Source: Chitinophagaceae bacterium (GTDB lineage Bacteria > Bacteroidota > Bacteroidia > Chitinophagales > Chitinophagaceae). From it: a stretch of 10,631 nucleotides of DNA. The stretch is taken from NCBI GenBank assembly GCA_009996555.1, contig JAACZX010000040.1:1-10631 (forward strand). Reading direction: 5' to 3'. Numbering within the stretch: the first letter of the stretch is position 1; every line of letters begins with the position of its first letter. The position numbers and the translations under genes are program-made. Positions 1-6,270 of the stretch are shown here, in pieces. The notes under the pieces were generated by a model, which saw only the letters and a program-made list of their open reading frames with translations, was not told where the DNA came from and did not search any database.

Positions 1-1100
1 GATTGCGTTCTATATGGCTCCGTTACGCTGTACACAAGATTGTGGCGGAAACGTGAACGTCCGTCTAAATATGCAGCTGCTGTTGAATCTGATTCAACAT
101 GAAAGCCTCCTTTCTGATATCCCAGTAAGATTGAGTTAGTTAAAGCAAATTGTGTAGCTCTGCGGAAGCGAACTGCAAAATTATGATTACCTAATGTTCC
201 TGTTGCATTGTTAGGGCCAACAAAAGTAAAGTTGCTCAATTGAGGGCGTGTACGTGGGCCAGCAACTGTGCCAGTACCATCATTATCACACTCAATACCG
301 TTACCGGCATCACCTGGATCAACAAAAAGAGGATCACGTAATGAAACAGCGAACTGGATACGACCATTATAACCAAAGTCAAAATCAAAATCATCATCAG
401 CTGTTGCAAAAGCAATCAGGTTTTTACAGTTTACTGTACCACCAAAAAATTCGTATGCATCATCGTTACCATAAGAAACCTGTACGTTTTCAATAACAGT
501 TCCGCTACCAACACCACCAAGAGTTAAACCATTGATCTCAGAGTTTGGATCGGCTGCAATACCTGCAAATTCAATACGCACATATTTAATGATACCGCTG
601 TTGTCAGCTGTAAGGCTTCCGCCATACACTGCATTGATACCACCTTCAATAATTGGAGGAGTAGAACGGTTGGTTGGTGCATTACCTAAAATAACAATAC
701 CACCCCAGTCGCCAGGTTTACGCTCACCTGGTTTTTTACCCGATGTAAATACAATCGGATCACTGGCAGTACCTTCTGCAATCAAGCGGCTGTTCTGTTC
801 AATGATCAACGCTCCTTTGCTTACAGTATCACTTACAATTACAGAACCAGCTGCAAAAGTTAAACGTGCACGGTTGTTTACATATACATATCCTTTCAGT
901 ATATACTTTCCTTTCGGCAACTCCACATTTTCATTCACTACACCGGTAATTACTTTCGATGAAATGAATTTATCCTGCAAAGATGTGCCCACAGGAGTGG
1001 TAGAACCATTGTTAACTGTTGAATCGTCGATGTTTACCTTTATACATGCAGTAAACCCTAACGTTAACGCAGCAGCAAAAGACCATAAAAGCTGTTTCAT
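1..1100 (-). CDS. Beta-helix-like surface lipoprotein, 3' end outside window
   Basis: The frame is open from the ATG at 1100 to the left edge of the window, giving about 366 residues and no stop, so the gene is truncated by the window. The N-terminus (MKQLLWSFAAALTLGFTAC) is a signal peptide with a probable lipidated Cys19; Phe at -3 of the lipobox is atypical. The body resembles a Bacteroidota family variously called hypothetical, beta-helix or T9SS-target protein. Its landmarks are PIVFTSG near 115-121, GDWGGIVILGNAP near 130-142, VYGGSLTADNSGIIKYVRIEFAG near 158-180, NDDAYEFFGGTVN near 212-224 and an acidic ADDDFDFDFG near 234-243. These repeating turns suggest a right-handed parallel beta-helix. 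The start lies 35 bp after the stop of the TonB receptor with no terminator between, so the two are probably co-transcribed. No ligand can be read from the sequence; a role as partner of the receptor is inference. The family assignment is from memory. Confidence 0.75.
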   Translation of the reverse strand, partial: MKQLLWSFAAALTLGFTACIKVNIDDSTVNNGSTTPVGTSLQDKFISSKVITGVVNENVELPKGKYILKGYVYVNNRARLTFAAGSVIVSDTVSKGALIIEQNSRLIAEGTASDPIVFTSGKKPGERKPGDWGGIVILGNAPTNRSTPPIIEGGINAVYGGSLTADNSGIIKYVRIEFAGIAADPNSEINGLTLGGVGSGTVIENVQVSYGNDDAYEFFGGTVNCKNLIAFATADDDFDFDFGYNGRIQFAVSLRDPLFVDPGDAGNGIECDNDGTGTVAGPRTRPQLSNFTFVGPNNATGTLGNHNFAVRFRRATQFALTNSILLGYQKGGFHVESDSTAAAYLDGRSRFRHNLVYSVTEPYRTQ

Positions 1101-1135
1101 ATCTGTTTTTGTATTTTAATTTTTTTATTGATCGT

Positions 1136-3955
1136 TTATTTTCCTTTTAAATCGAAGTCGTATGTAAATGCAACAGTGAATGTTGTTCCCGGTGTATATG
1201 AGCTGAATGTTTTATCAGTTCCGGGCTGGTAGCTCTTTGTACTATTCCTGTTCTCGTATGTTTGAATTGGCTGGTTCAGAATATCGCTCACTGTTAAGCG
1301 AACTTCACCTTTACGTTTCAGGATTTTTTGAGAAAGCTGGAGGTCAATCAGATCTCGTGGGCGTTCGTAGATATCGCCAAAGTCGGTGTTACCAACTAAT
1401 GCAAGACGCTGACCAATTTTATTATACAGTAATGATGCACCAAATCCATTTTTTGAATCGTATTGCAGTCCTGCGTTTACGAGGTAGGGTGATTGACCTT
1501 GTAACGGACGGCTTGTTGCGGGCATTGGGTTGCCGGATGCATCCGTATTTGCAAGCAATACTTCGGAGAAAATGAATGAAGCATTACCAGATACAACAAA
1601 TCGCTCTAACCACTCAGCTGATTTTGAAAAGAACGAAAGATTTTTTCTCACTTCAAATTCAGCACCATACAGATCTGCACTTACCGCATTCTGGAACTGA
1701 TACTGGCGGCGTGTTGCCACACTTGCACTGTTCAAACGTAATTCAATTGGATCAGAAAACTGCTTATAGAATACGCCAGCAGAAACAACCTCACCTGCTT
1801 TTGGATACCACTCGTAACGTAAGTCGGCATTTAAAATGCTGCTGCGTTTTAAGTTAGGTGTACCAGATGTAGAAGCCAGTGTTTCAAAGTCAAAGAATGT
1901 AAAGGGAGCAATTTCACGAAACTCTGGTCTTGCAACTGTGCGTGAACCTGCAATGCGGATGTTTGTCCTGTCTTTAGGATTATACGTTAAGTTGAAAGAA
2001 GGAAGGAAGTCGATCTTTTCAGAACTGATCACAACTGCTTTATCTGATCCCTGCTGTTGTGATTTGAGGAATTGTTGAAAGCTTTCAACTCTTGAACCCC
2101 ATACCAAACGCCATTTATCGCCAAGCTTGTTATCAAACATCAGGAAGCCTGCATTTAAAGCAGAGATACCAAAATATTTATCCTGTGGATTTTGTAATGC
2201 TGTAGATATTTCAAATCCATTTCCTTTGATAAAATTCTCACTTGCAAAAATGCGGTCGTATGGTATAGTATTAAGACTTGCATCACCTGGTTCATTGTAA
2301 CCAAGAATGATAGCGCTGAAATCACGGATACGTACAAGTGCATTACCGCCGGCTTTAACTGTTTGCTTCTGCTTACCAACGTTGAATGTGTAAGCAAGCG
2401 ACAGGTTATAACCTGCTGCATGATCTGTAAGATCACTGAAGAAACGATTTGTATTGTTACCACGCAGGTTTACAGAATAAGGATTGTTTGTACCCATGCT
2501 TCGTGCATAAGTCAATACTCTTAAATCAGGTTGTTCCTTGCGGTTATAAGAGTAGTTTACATTCCAGGTAGCTTTCAGATCACGCCAGAAAGTATGTGTG
2601 CCTTCTAACTGCGATGACAATAAACTTCTTTGATTAAGTACAGAAGAACGGAGGTAAATATCCTGCAGGTTTTCGGTATTTGGTCCCTGGCGGTTGTAAT
2701 AGTTATCTTCAAACAGCTGGTTAAAGATATTCTTCAATGCTATTTTGTGGTTCTTCTTTGTCCATGCAAAATTTGCAAGTGCGCCAACTGTTGTACTGTA
2801 CTTGTTTTGCTGATCTTCATAAGTGAAGAAAGCCTGGCGGCCATCACGTTCAAACAATTGTTTTGTTGCGCTGTAAAGCAACTTTGAATTGCGGTATGTA
2901 AGACCAATTACAGAACCAAAGGCTCCTCCTTTTTCTCCACGTACTGCATTTGCCCATGTAATATTATATGACTGAACAGGACCAGCTACACTTCTTTGCT
3001 CAGCCCATACATCATCACGAAAGTCGGCACCGATCTGACGACGCTGTTCAGCAGGTAATGTATTGTACACGCCATATTTTACAGGGTATGATGCAGGCAG
3101 GTTTCTTCTGTCATCAAAACCAAGATAATCGTAAGCGCCACGTTCGTTGCTGGTAAATTGTTTAAATGCTGATTGTGTATTAAACCCGAAACCAACTCCA
3201 ACTGACAGTTGATTTTTAGCAGGAATATCCTTTGTATTGATCTGCACCAACCCTCCGGCAAATTCACCTGTTAAATCAGGTGTTGCTGTTTTGTTGATGA
3301 TGATATTATCTATGAGCTGTGAAGGAATAACATCAAAAGAAAAAGCTTTCTTATCAGGCTCCGATGAGGGCAACTGTGCACCATTGATGAGCGCCTGGTT
3401 GTAACGATCGCTCAAACCACGCACTACTACAAACTTATTATCCTGGATAGATGCACCGCTTACACGCTTTAAAACTTCGCTGGTATTTTTATCAGGTGTA
3501 CGACGGATAAAATCGGCAGACAAACCGCTTGATAAAGATGTGTTGTTGCGTTGAAAACTTAACAGACCCGATGTGTTTTCTCTGCGGGCTGTGCTGCGGA
3601 TCACAATTTCAGTTCCCTGCTTTGCTGCAACATCTAATAAAATAGTAATGGTATTATCTGCTTCGGCCGCATTTGCTTTTACTTCTACTTCTTCAACAGC
3701 CTTGGTTTGGTAACCAACTGCGGTTACAGTAAGAGTATATTTTTTTCCTGCTTCAAGATTAATGGTAAAACGTCCTTCAATATCAGCCGCAAAAGAGCGG
3801 TTGATGGCAGATACCGAAACAGAAGCTCCGGCAACAGGTTCATTTCGCTGGTTAAGCACACGGCCATTTAAACGGATAGATTGGGCAGCTGCAGAAAGTG
3901 TAATGATAAAAAATGTAAAGAGAGCAATTAGTTTCCTCAAGTTTATCCTTTGCAT
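1136..3955 (-). CDS. TonB-dependent outer-membrane receptor with carboxypeptidase-regulatory-like domain
   Basis: This 939-residue protein has a signal peptide (1-25, ending SAAAQ) and a carboxypeptidase-regulatory-like beta-sandwich at about 27-110 (GRVLNQRNEPVAGASV, then DIEGRFTI and VGYQTK). A TonB plug follows at about 115-245 (VLKRVSGASI, VVVRGLSDRYNQALINGA, TPDLTGEFAGGLVQI), then a large beta-barrel to the C-terminus. It would move a substrate across the outer membrane using TonB-ExbBD energy. It is not a classic SusC, because no SusD gene is beside it; a beta-helix lipoprotein occupies that place. The last barrel strand (FTVAFTYDFDL) is followed by GK, a slight departure from the usual terminal aromatic residue. 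I chose ATG 3955: an in-frame TTG at 3976 lies inside the likely -7 promoter element. The gene is 101 bp downstream of the porin and sits behind an 11-bp-phased repeat array. Phosphate or an organophosphate as substrate is inferred from neighbours only. Confidence 0.9.
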   Translation of the reverse strand: MQRINLRKLIALFTFFIITLSAAAQSIRLNGRVLNQRNEPVAGASVSVSAINRSFAADIEGRFTINLEAGKKYTLTVTAVGYQTKAVEEVEVKANAAEADNTITILLDVAAKQGTEIVIRSTARRENTSGLLSFQRNNTSLSSGLSADFIRRTPDKNTSEVLKRVSGASIQDNKFVVVRGLSDRYNQALINGAQLPSSEPDKKAFSFDVIPSQLIDNIIINKTATPDLTGEFAGGLVQINTKDIPAKNQLSVGVGFGFNTQSAFKQFTSNERGAYDYLGFDDRRNLPASYPVKYGVYNTLPAEQRRQIGADFRDDVWAEQRSVAGPVQSYNITWANAVRGEKGGAFGSVIGLTYRNSKLLYSATKQLFERDGRQAFFTYEDQQNKYSTTVGALANFAWTKKNHKIALKNIFNQLFEDNYYNRQGPNTENLQDIYLRSSVLNQRSLLSSQLEGTHTFWRDLKATWNVNYSYNRKEQPDLRVLTYARSMGTNNPYSVNLRGNNTNRFFSDLTDHAAGYNLSLAYTFNVGKQKQTVKAGGNALVRIRDFSAIILGYNEPGDASLNTIPYDRIFASENFIKGNGFEISTALQNPQDKYFGISALNAGFLMFDNKLGDKWRLVWGSRVESFQQFLKSQQQGSDKAVVISSEKIDFLPSFNLTYNPKDRTNIRIAGSRTVARPEFREIAPFTFFDFETLASTSGTPNLKRSSILNADLRYEWYPKAGEVVSAGVFYKQFSDPIELRLNSASVATRRQYQFQNAVSADLYGAEFEVRKNLSFFSKSAEWLERFVVSGNASFIFSEVLLANTDASGNPMPATSRPLQGQSPYLVNAGLQYDSKNGFGASLLYNKIGQRLALVGNTDFGDIYERPRDLIDLQLSQKILKRKGEVRLTVSDILNQPIQTYENRNSTKSYQPGTDKTFSSYTPGTTFTVAFTYDFDLKGK

Positions 3956-3973
3956 AGTATCAATTTGATGCCG

Positions 3974-4002
3974 CAAAGGAACTTCTGCAATGTTATGCCA
4001 AA
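3974..4002 (-). promoter_or_regulatory. Likely promoter of the TonB-receptor gene
   Basis: On the minus strand, TTTG (4002-3999) is followed after 17 bp by TTCCTTTG (3981-3974). This fits the Bacteroidota primary sigma pattern of a -33 TTTG and a -7 TAnnTTTG with one mismatch. The downstream context CGGC and the distance to the ATG at 3955 match the other promoters of this window, so the receptor and lipoprotein probably have their own promoter and do not rely only on readthrough from the porin. Confidence 0.55.
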
Positions 4003-4051
4003 GTGAAGACCGTGTTAAGGAAACATTACCTGCATATTAAGCCAATGTTAA
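3991..4051 (-). promoter_or_regulatory. Putative PHO-box-like operator: 11-bp-phased TTAACA array upstream of TonB receptor
   Basis: Hexamers start every 11 bp on the plus strand: TGTTAT (3991), AGTGAA (4002, weak), TGTTAA (4013), CATTAC (4024), TATTAA (4035) and TGTTAA (4046). Read on the strand of the receptor gene they are TTAACA, TTAATA, GTAATG, TTAACA, TTCACT and ATAACA, each separated by 5 bp. Five of six keep the central TTA. The four strongest units (4013-4051) lie directly upstream of the -33 element at 4002-3999. The array begins 5 bp after the porin stop codon and fills most of the porin-receptor gap. The layout matches PhoP boxes of Bacillus subtilis (TT(A/C/T)A(C/T)A repeats about 11 bp apart). 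Which regulator binds is inferred. Confidence 0.6.
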
Positions 4052-4056
4052 CAGCA

Positions 4057-5364
4057 TCAGAAACGAAACTGCAAACGGCAGGTAAGCACATTATCTTTCA
4101 GATCTTCTGTATAACCGGCCAGCTGTGTTTTTTCATTCCGCACAATGGCATAGTAAAGCAGCAGCTTTACATTCTCTGTGAGGTAATTAACGTAGCCAAT
4201 GTTGAGTGTTGAATATTTAATGTTAGCAGGCGAAAGATTAGCACCGGGTGCACCTATCTGCATTCCCTTTACTTCTGTGTTAGGATCGTACCAATCATAC
4301 TTCAGCACCAGTTGATGCTGTTCAGAAAAAAGATGCTGAAGAAAATAAAAGTAAGCACCATTAAACTGGCGAACATGAAAACCTTCGTTACCTGCCACCA
4401 GTGCAGATGGAGTTTCACTGCTGTTGGCAGTTCCGGTTTGTGTGCCGGAGAGAAATTCGCCCCTCAATTCAGTAAATCCTTTTCTGTTACGGAGCTTCAA
4501 TTGTACATCGGCTCCATAATATCTTCTTGGTGATACTTGCCCCACATTGCTTAGCGAAGAATCAACAATCAGCTTTGTAATACCTGCCTGCGATGCTGTG
4601 CTGTATTCATATTTTGTATTCTGCAGCAAACCACCGTGTAATACAGATGCTCCTGCAGAAAGAATGAATTTCTTTCCGATTGGGTAAGGCTTCCATGCAA
4701 TGCGGCCCATCAGATCTTTGCTGTTGTCAAAATCGCCCGTAGCATTTATACCCTGGCCATTGAACATCCCCAAGTCCATTTTAAGGTAACGGAGTTTATG
4801 GTCTTTCTTTCTTGGTTCAAAAGTGATCATGGCACCAAGATCACGCTCACTTTTCATGAGGGTTTGGCTCATACGGCCACGTTCAGGTGTTTCACGGTCG
4901 CTGCTGCTTACGTTCACTTCATAACCAATGGGGCGGGCAAACATACCTGTTGTGAGGGCAAAAAGCTGGTACTTGTTTTCAAACACACGTCCCCAGATAT
5001 CACGGATGGTAAAGCCACGTTCATTTACATCAAACTGGAAAACGATCTGTACCCCGGGTTTGGTTTCTTTTCCAAAATGTACATAATCAATACGCACACG
5101 GCTGCGGCGCAGCATAAAACGGTTGTTTACATTGGCAGCAAAATCGGGTCCCTCAAAATTCTTAATACCTTTATTTTCAGCAAGTTGGAATTGTGGCTGG
5201 ATATAACCGGAAAGGCGCAAGTGATCAAACTTCTTGTAAATACCCAGCATACCCTTACCGGCATCTTTGGTAGTATCGATCATATCCATCAAAAACTGGG
5301 CATTACCCATACATGGTAATACTACCGCAAGGAGCAAAAGCCCCTTCAAAAAGAGTTTGTTCAT
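4057..5364 (-). CDS. Phosphate-selective porin, OprO/OprP family
   Basis: This 435-residue protein has a signal peptide (1-23, MNKLFLKGLLLLAVVLPCMGNAQ) and a single beta-barrel body ending in the outer-membrane-protein signature RLQFRF with a terminal Phe. Family hallmarks are LRLSGYIQPQFQ at about 49-60, FMLRRSRVRIDYVHFG near 83-98, and ARPIGYE followed by RETPERGRMSQTLMKSERDLG near 143-177. In Pseudomonas, OprP and OprO are anion-selective channels for phosphate and polyphosphate. Members in Bacteroidota are named by homology and selectivity is not proven here. I chose ATG 5364, which has AAGGAA spaced 6 bp upstream; ATG 5370 two codons earlier is possible. The longest open frame, from 5409, is unlikely because it would run through the -7 promoter element at 5392-5385. 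The gene is first in a leftward group with the TonB receptor and lipoprotein, and divergent from the DUF47-PiT pair, which supports a phosphate role. Confidence 0.85.
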   Translation of the reverse strand: MNKLFLKGLLLLAVVLPCMGNAQFLMDMIDTTKDAGKGMLGIYKKFDHLRLSGYIQPQFQLAENKGIKNFEGPDFAANVNNRFMLRRSRVRIDYVHFGKETKPGVQIVFQFDVNERGFTIRDIWGRVFENKYQLFALTTGMFARPIGYEVNVSSSDRETPERGRMSQTLMKSERDLGAMITFEPRKKDHKLRYLKMDLGMFNGQGINATGDFDNSKDLMGRIAWKPYPIGKKFILSAGASVLHGGLLQNTKYEYSTASQAGITKLIVDSSLSNVGQVSPRRYYGADVQLKLRNRKGFTELRGEFLSGTQTGTANSSETPSALVAGNEGFHVRQFNGAYFYFLQHLFSEQHQLVLKYDWYDPNTEVKGMQIGAPGANLSPANIKYSTLNIGYVNYLTENVKLLLYYAIVRNEKTQLAGYTEDLKDNVLTCRLQFRF

Positions 5365-5384
5365 TATCATTTCCTTAAGCGCCG

Positions 5385-5392
5385 CAAAGGTA
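5385..5392 (-). promoter_or_regulatory. Likely -7 promoter element of the porin gene
   Basis: The minus strand reads TACCTTTG (5392-5385), a perfect TAnnTTTG -7 element, followed by CGGC and the ATG at 5364. No TTTG is found 16-19 bp upstream. That -33 position instead abuts the proximal unit of the 11-bp repeat array (5414-5419), an arrangement expected for an activator-dependent promoter. Confidence 0.6.
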
Positions 5393-5413
5393 TTACAGCC
5401 ACCCGCCATACTG

Positions 5414-5452
5414 TGTTAAATAATCATTAGCCCTATGTTAAGAAATTATTAT
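5414..5452 (-). promoter_or_regulatory. Putative PHO-box-like operator: 11-bp-phased TTAACA array in the divergent porin/DUF47 region
   Basis: Four hexamers start at exact 11-bp steps on the plus strand: TGTTAA (5414), CATTAG (5425), TGTTAA (5436) and TATTAT (5447); all four keep the central TTA. On the porin strand they read ATAATA, TTAACA, CTAATG, TTAACA with 5-bp spacers. The proximal edge is 21 bp from the porin -7 element, so it covers or replaces the -33 site. On the other side, the array ends 36 bp before the -7 element of the DUF47 gene, so a shared effect on both transcripts is possible but less certain. The array resembles the one upstream of the TonB receptor, including a CATTA(C/G) second unit. 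Confidence 0.6.
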
Positions 5453-5466
5453 CAAACCTTGCTGAG

Positions 5467-5496
5467 GTTGGTAAAAAATCCAAAAAAGTACCTTTG
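5467..5496 (+). promoter_or_regulatory. Likely promoter of the DUF47-PiT operon
   Basis: TACCTTTG at 5489-5496 is a perfect TAnnTTTG -7 element. GTTG at 5467-5470 matches three of four bases of the -33 TTTG, with an 18-bp spacer. The ATG at 5518 is 21 bp downstream of the -7 element, implying a very short leader. Unlike the porin promoter, this one has both elements, so it may work without an activator. Confidence 0.6.
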
Positions 5497-5517
5497 CCGA
5501 AATTTTAAAACAAGCAT

Positions 5518-6168
5518 ATGTCAGTCATTAATTCGTTCATGAAATTCTTCTTACCCAAAGACCGTATTTTTTACCAGCTGTTTGAAGAAGTTTCTGTTAC
5601 CTCACTGGAAATGGCATTCTTACTAAAGAAAATGGTGAATGAACGTTCTTTTGAAAACCGTGAACAGATCCTGCGCCAGATTGAAGACCTTGAACACAAA
5701 AATGATGACCTTACCCATAAGATCTTTACTGAATTAAGCCGCAACTTTATTACTCCGTTTGACCGTGAAGACATTCATTACCTGGCAACAGCAATGGATG
5801 ATGTGGCTGATTACATTTTTGCTTCTGCAAAAAAGATCAACTTTTACCGTGTTGATCCGCAGCATGACAGCTTTACCAAAATGGCTGAACTGATCGTAAG
5901 CGGTTGCGAAAACATTAAAACGGCTGTTACCGAATTAAAGGATATGAAGAACATGCGCCAGATCACTGATGCGCTTGTGCGTGTAAACAGCATCGAAAAC
6001 CAGGCCGATGATGTATTTGATTACGCCATTGAACGCCTGTTTGCAACTGAGAACGATGCAAAAGAAGTGATCAAGAAAAGAGAGATCTACCAGGTGATGG
6101 AAATTGCAACTGACAAGTGCGAAGATGCAGCGAATGTAATTGAATCCATCATTGTTAAATACGCTTAA
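5518..6168 (+). CDS. DUF47 family PhoU-like Pit accessory protein
   Basis: This 216-residue protein is predicted cytoplasmic and all-helical, the usual length for DUF47 proteins, which are distant PhoU relatives. There is no signal peptide or membrane segment. Charged heptad-like helices dominate. PhoU-type E/DxxxD metal-binding clusters appear at DREDIHYLATAMDDVADY (82-99), ENQADDVFDYAIERLF (160-175) and EIATDKCEDAANVIE (195-209). DUF47 genes are commonly found directly upstream of pit genes, and the protein is thought to modulate the permease or phosphate signalling. Here it precedes the PiT gene by 102 bp on the same strand with no terminator, so the two form an operon. The ATG at 5518 follows a strong -7 element at a short distance, which fixes the start. 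The intervening 102 bp are taken up by an inverted repeat. Confidence 0.9.
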   Translation: MSVINSFMKFFLPKDRIFYQLFEEVSVTSLEMAFLLKKMVNERSFENREQILRQIEDLEHKNDDLTHKIFTELSRNFITPFDREDIHYLATAMDDVADYIFASAKKINFYRVDPQHDSFTKMAELIVSGCENIKTAVTELKDMKNMRQITDALVRVNSIENQADDVFDYAIERLFATENDAKEVIKKREIYQVMEIATDKCEDAANVIESIIVKYA

Positions 6169-6169
6169 A

Positions 6170-6265
6170 CAATTTGAAAATTTGATAATGTACCAATTTG
6201 AAAATGCAAAGCCTGTTGAAGCTGCGATCGTTTTCAAATTTTCAAATTCCTTTATTTTCAAATTG
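6170..6265. repeat. CAATTTGAAAA inverted-repeat element between the DUF47 and PiT genes
   Basis: CAATTTGAAAA occurs in direct orientation at 6170-6180 and 6194-6204. Its complement occurs as TTTTCAAATT (6231-6240), a shorter TTCAAATT (6241-6248) and TTTTCAAATTG (6255-6265). The outer copies can pair over 12 bp (6170-6181 with 6254-6265) and the inner ones over 10 bp (6195-6204 with 6231-6240), plus a G-U and a G-C pair, around a 22-base loop. It lacks a T-tract after a compact GC-rich stem, so it is not a standard terminator. It ends 5 bp before the PiT start codon. It resembles AT-rich interspersed intergenic repeats of Bacteroidota, but whether it is multicopy cannot be seen here. Confidence 0.75.
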
Positions 6266-6270
6266 ATCTT

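Noticed and set aside
532..1119. 195-codon plus-strand open frame opposite the lipoprotein gene
   Set aside because: It is antisense to a frame with a clear lipoprotein signal and recognisable family motifs; its own translation shows no domain.
3956..4056. Terminator between the porin and the TonB receptor
   Set aside because: No GC-rich stem with a T-run on the minus strand; the gap is taken up by the phased array and promoter.
4798..5319. 173-codon plus-strand open frame opposite the porin
   Set aside because: Shadow of the porin frame; no coherent fold, promoter or family resemblance.
5411..5460. E. coli-type Pho box (CTGTCAT-N4 repeats) in the divergent region
   Set aside because: No good CTGTCAT match; the phased units are TGTTAA/TTAACA, nearer the Bacillus and cyanobacterial versions.
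6170..6265. Inverted repeat as the terminator of the DUF47 gene
   Set aside because: The stems are AT-rich with a long loop and no T-tract beyond the stem, and the PiT gene starts 5 bp later; DUF47-PiT pairs are normally co-transcribed.
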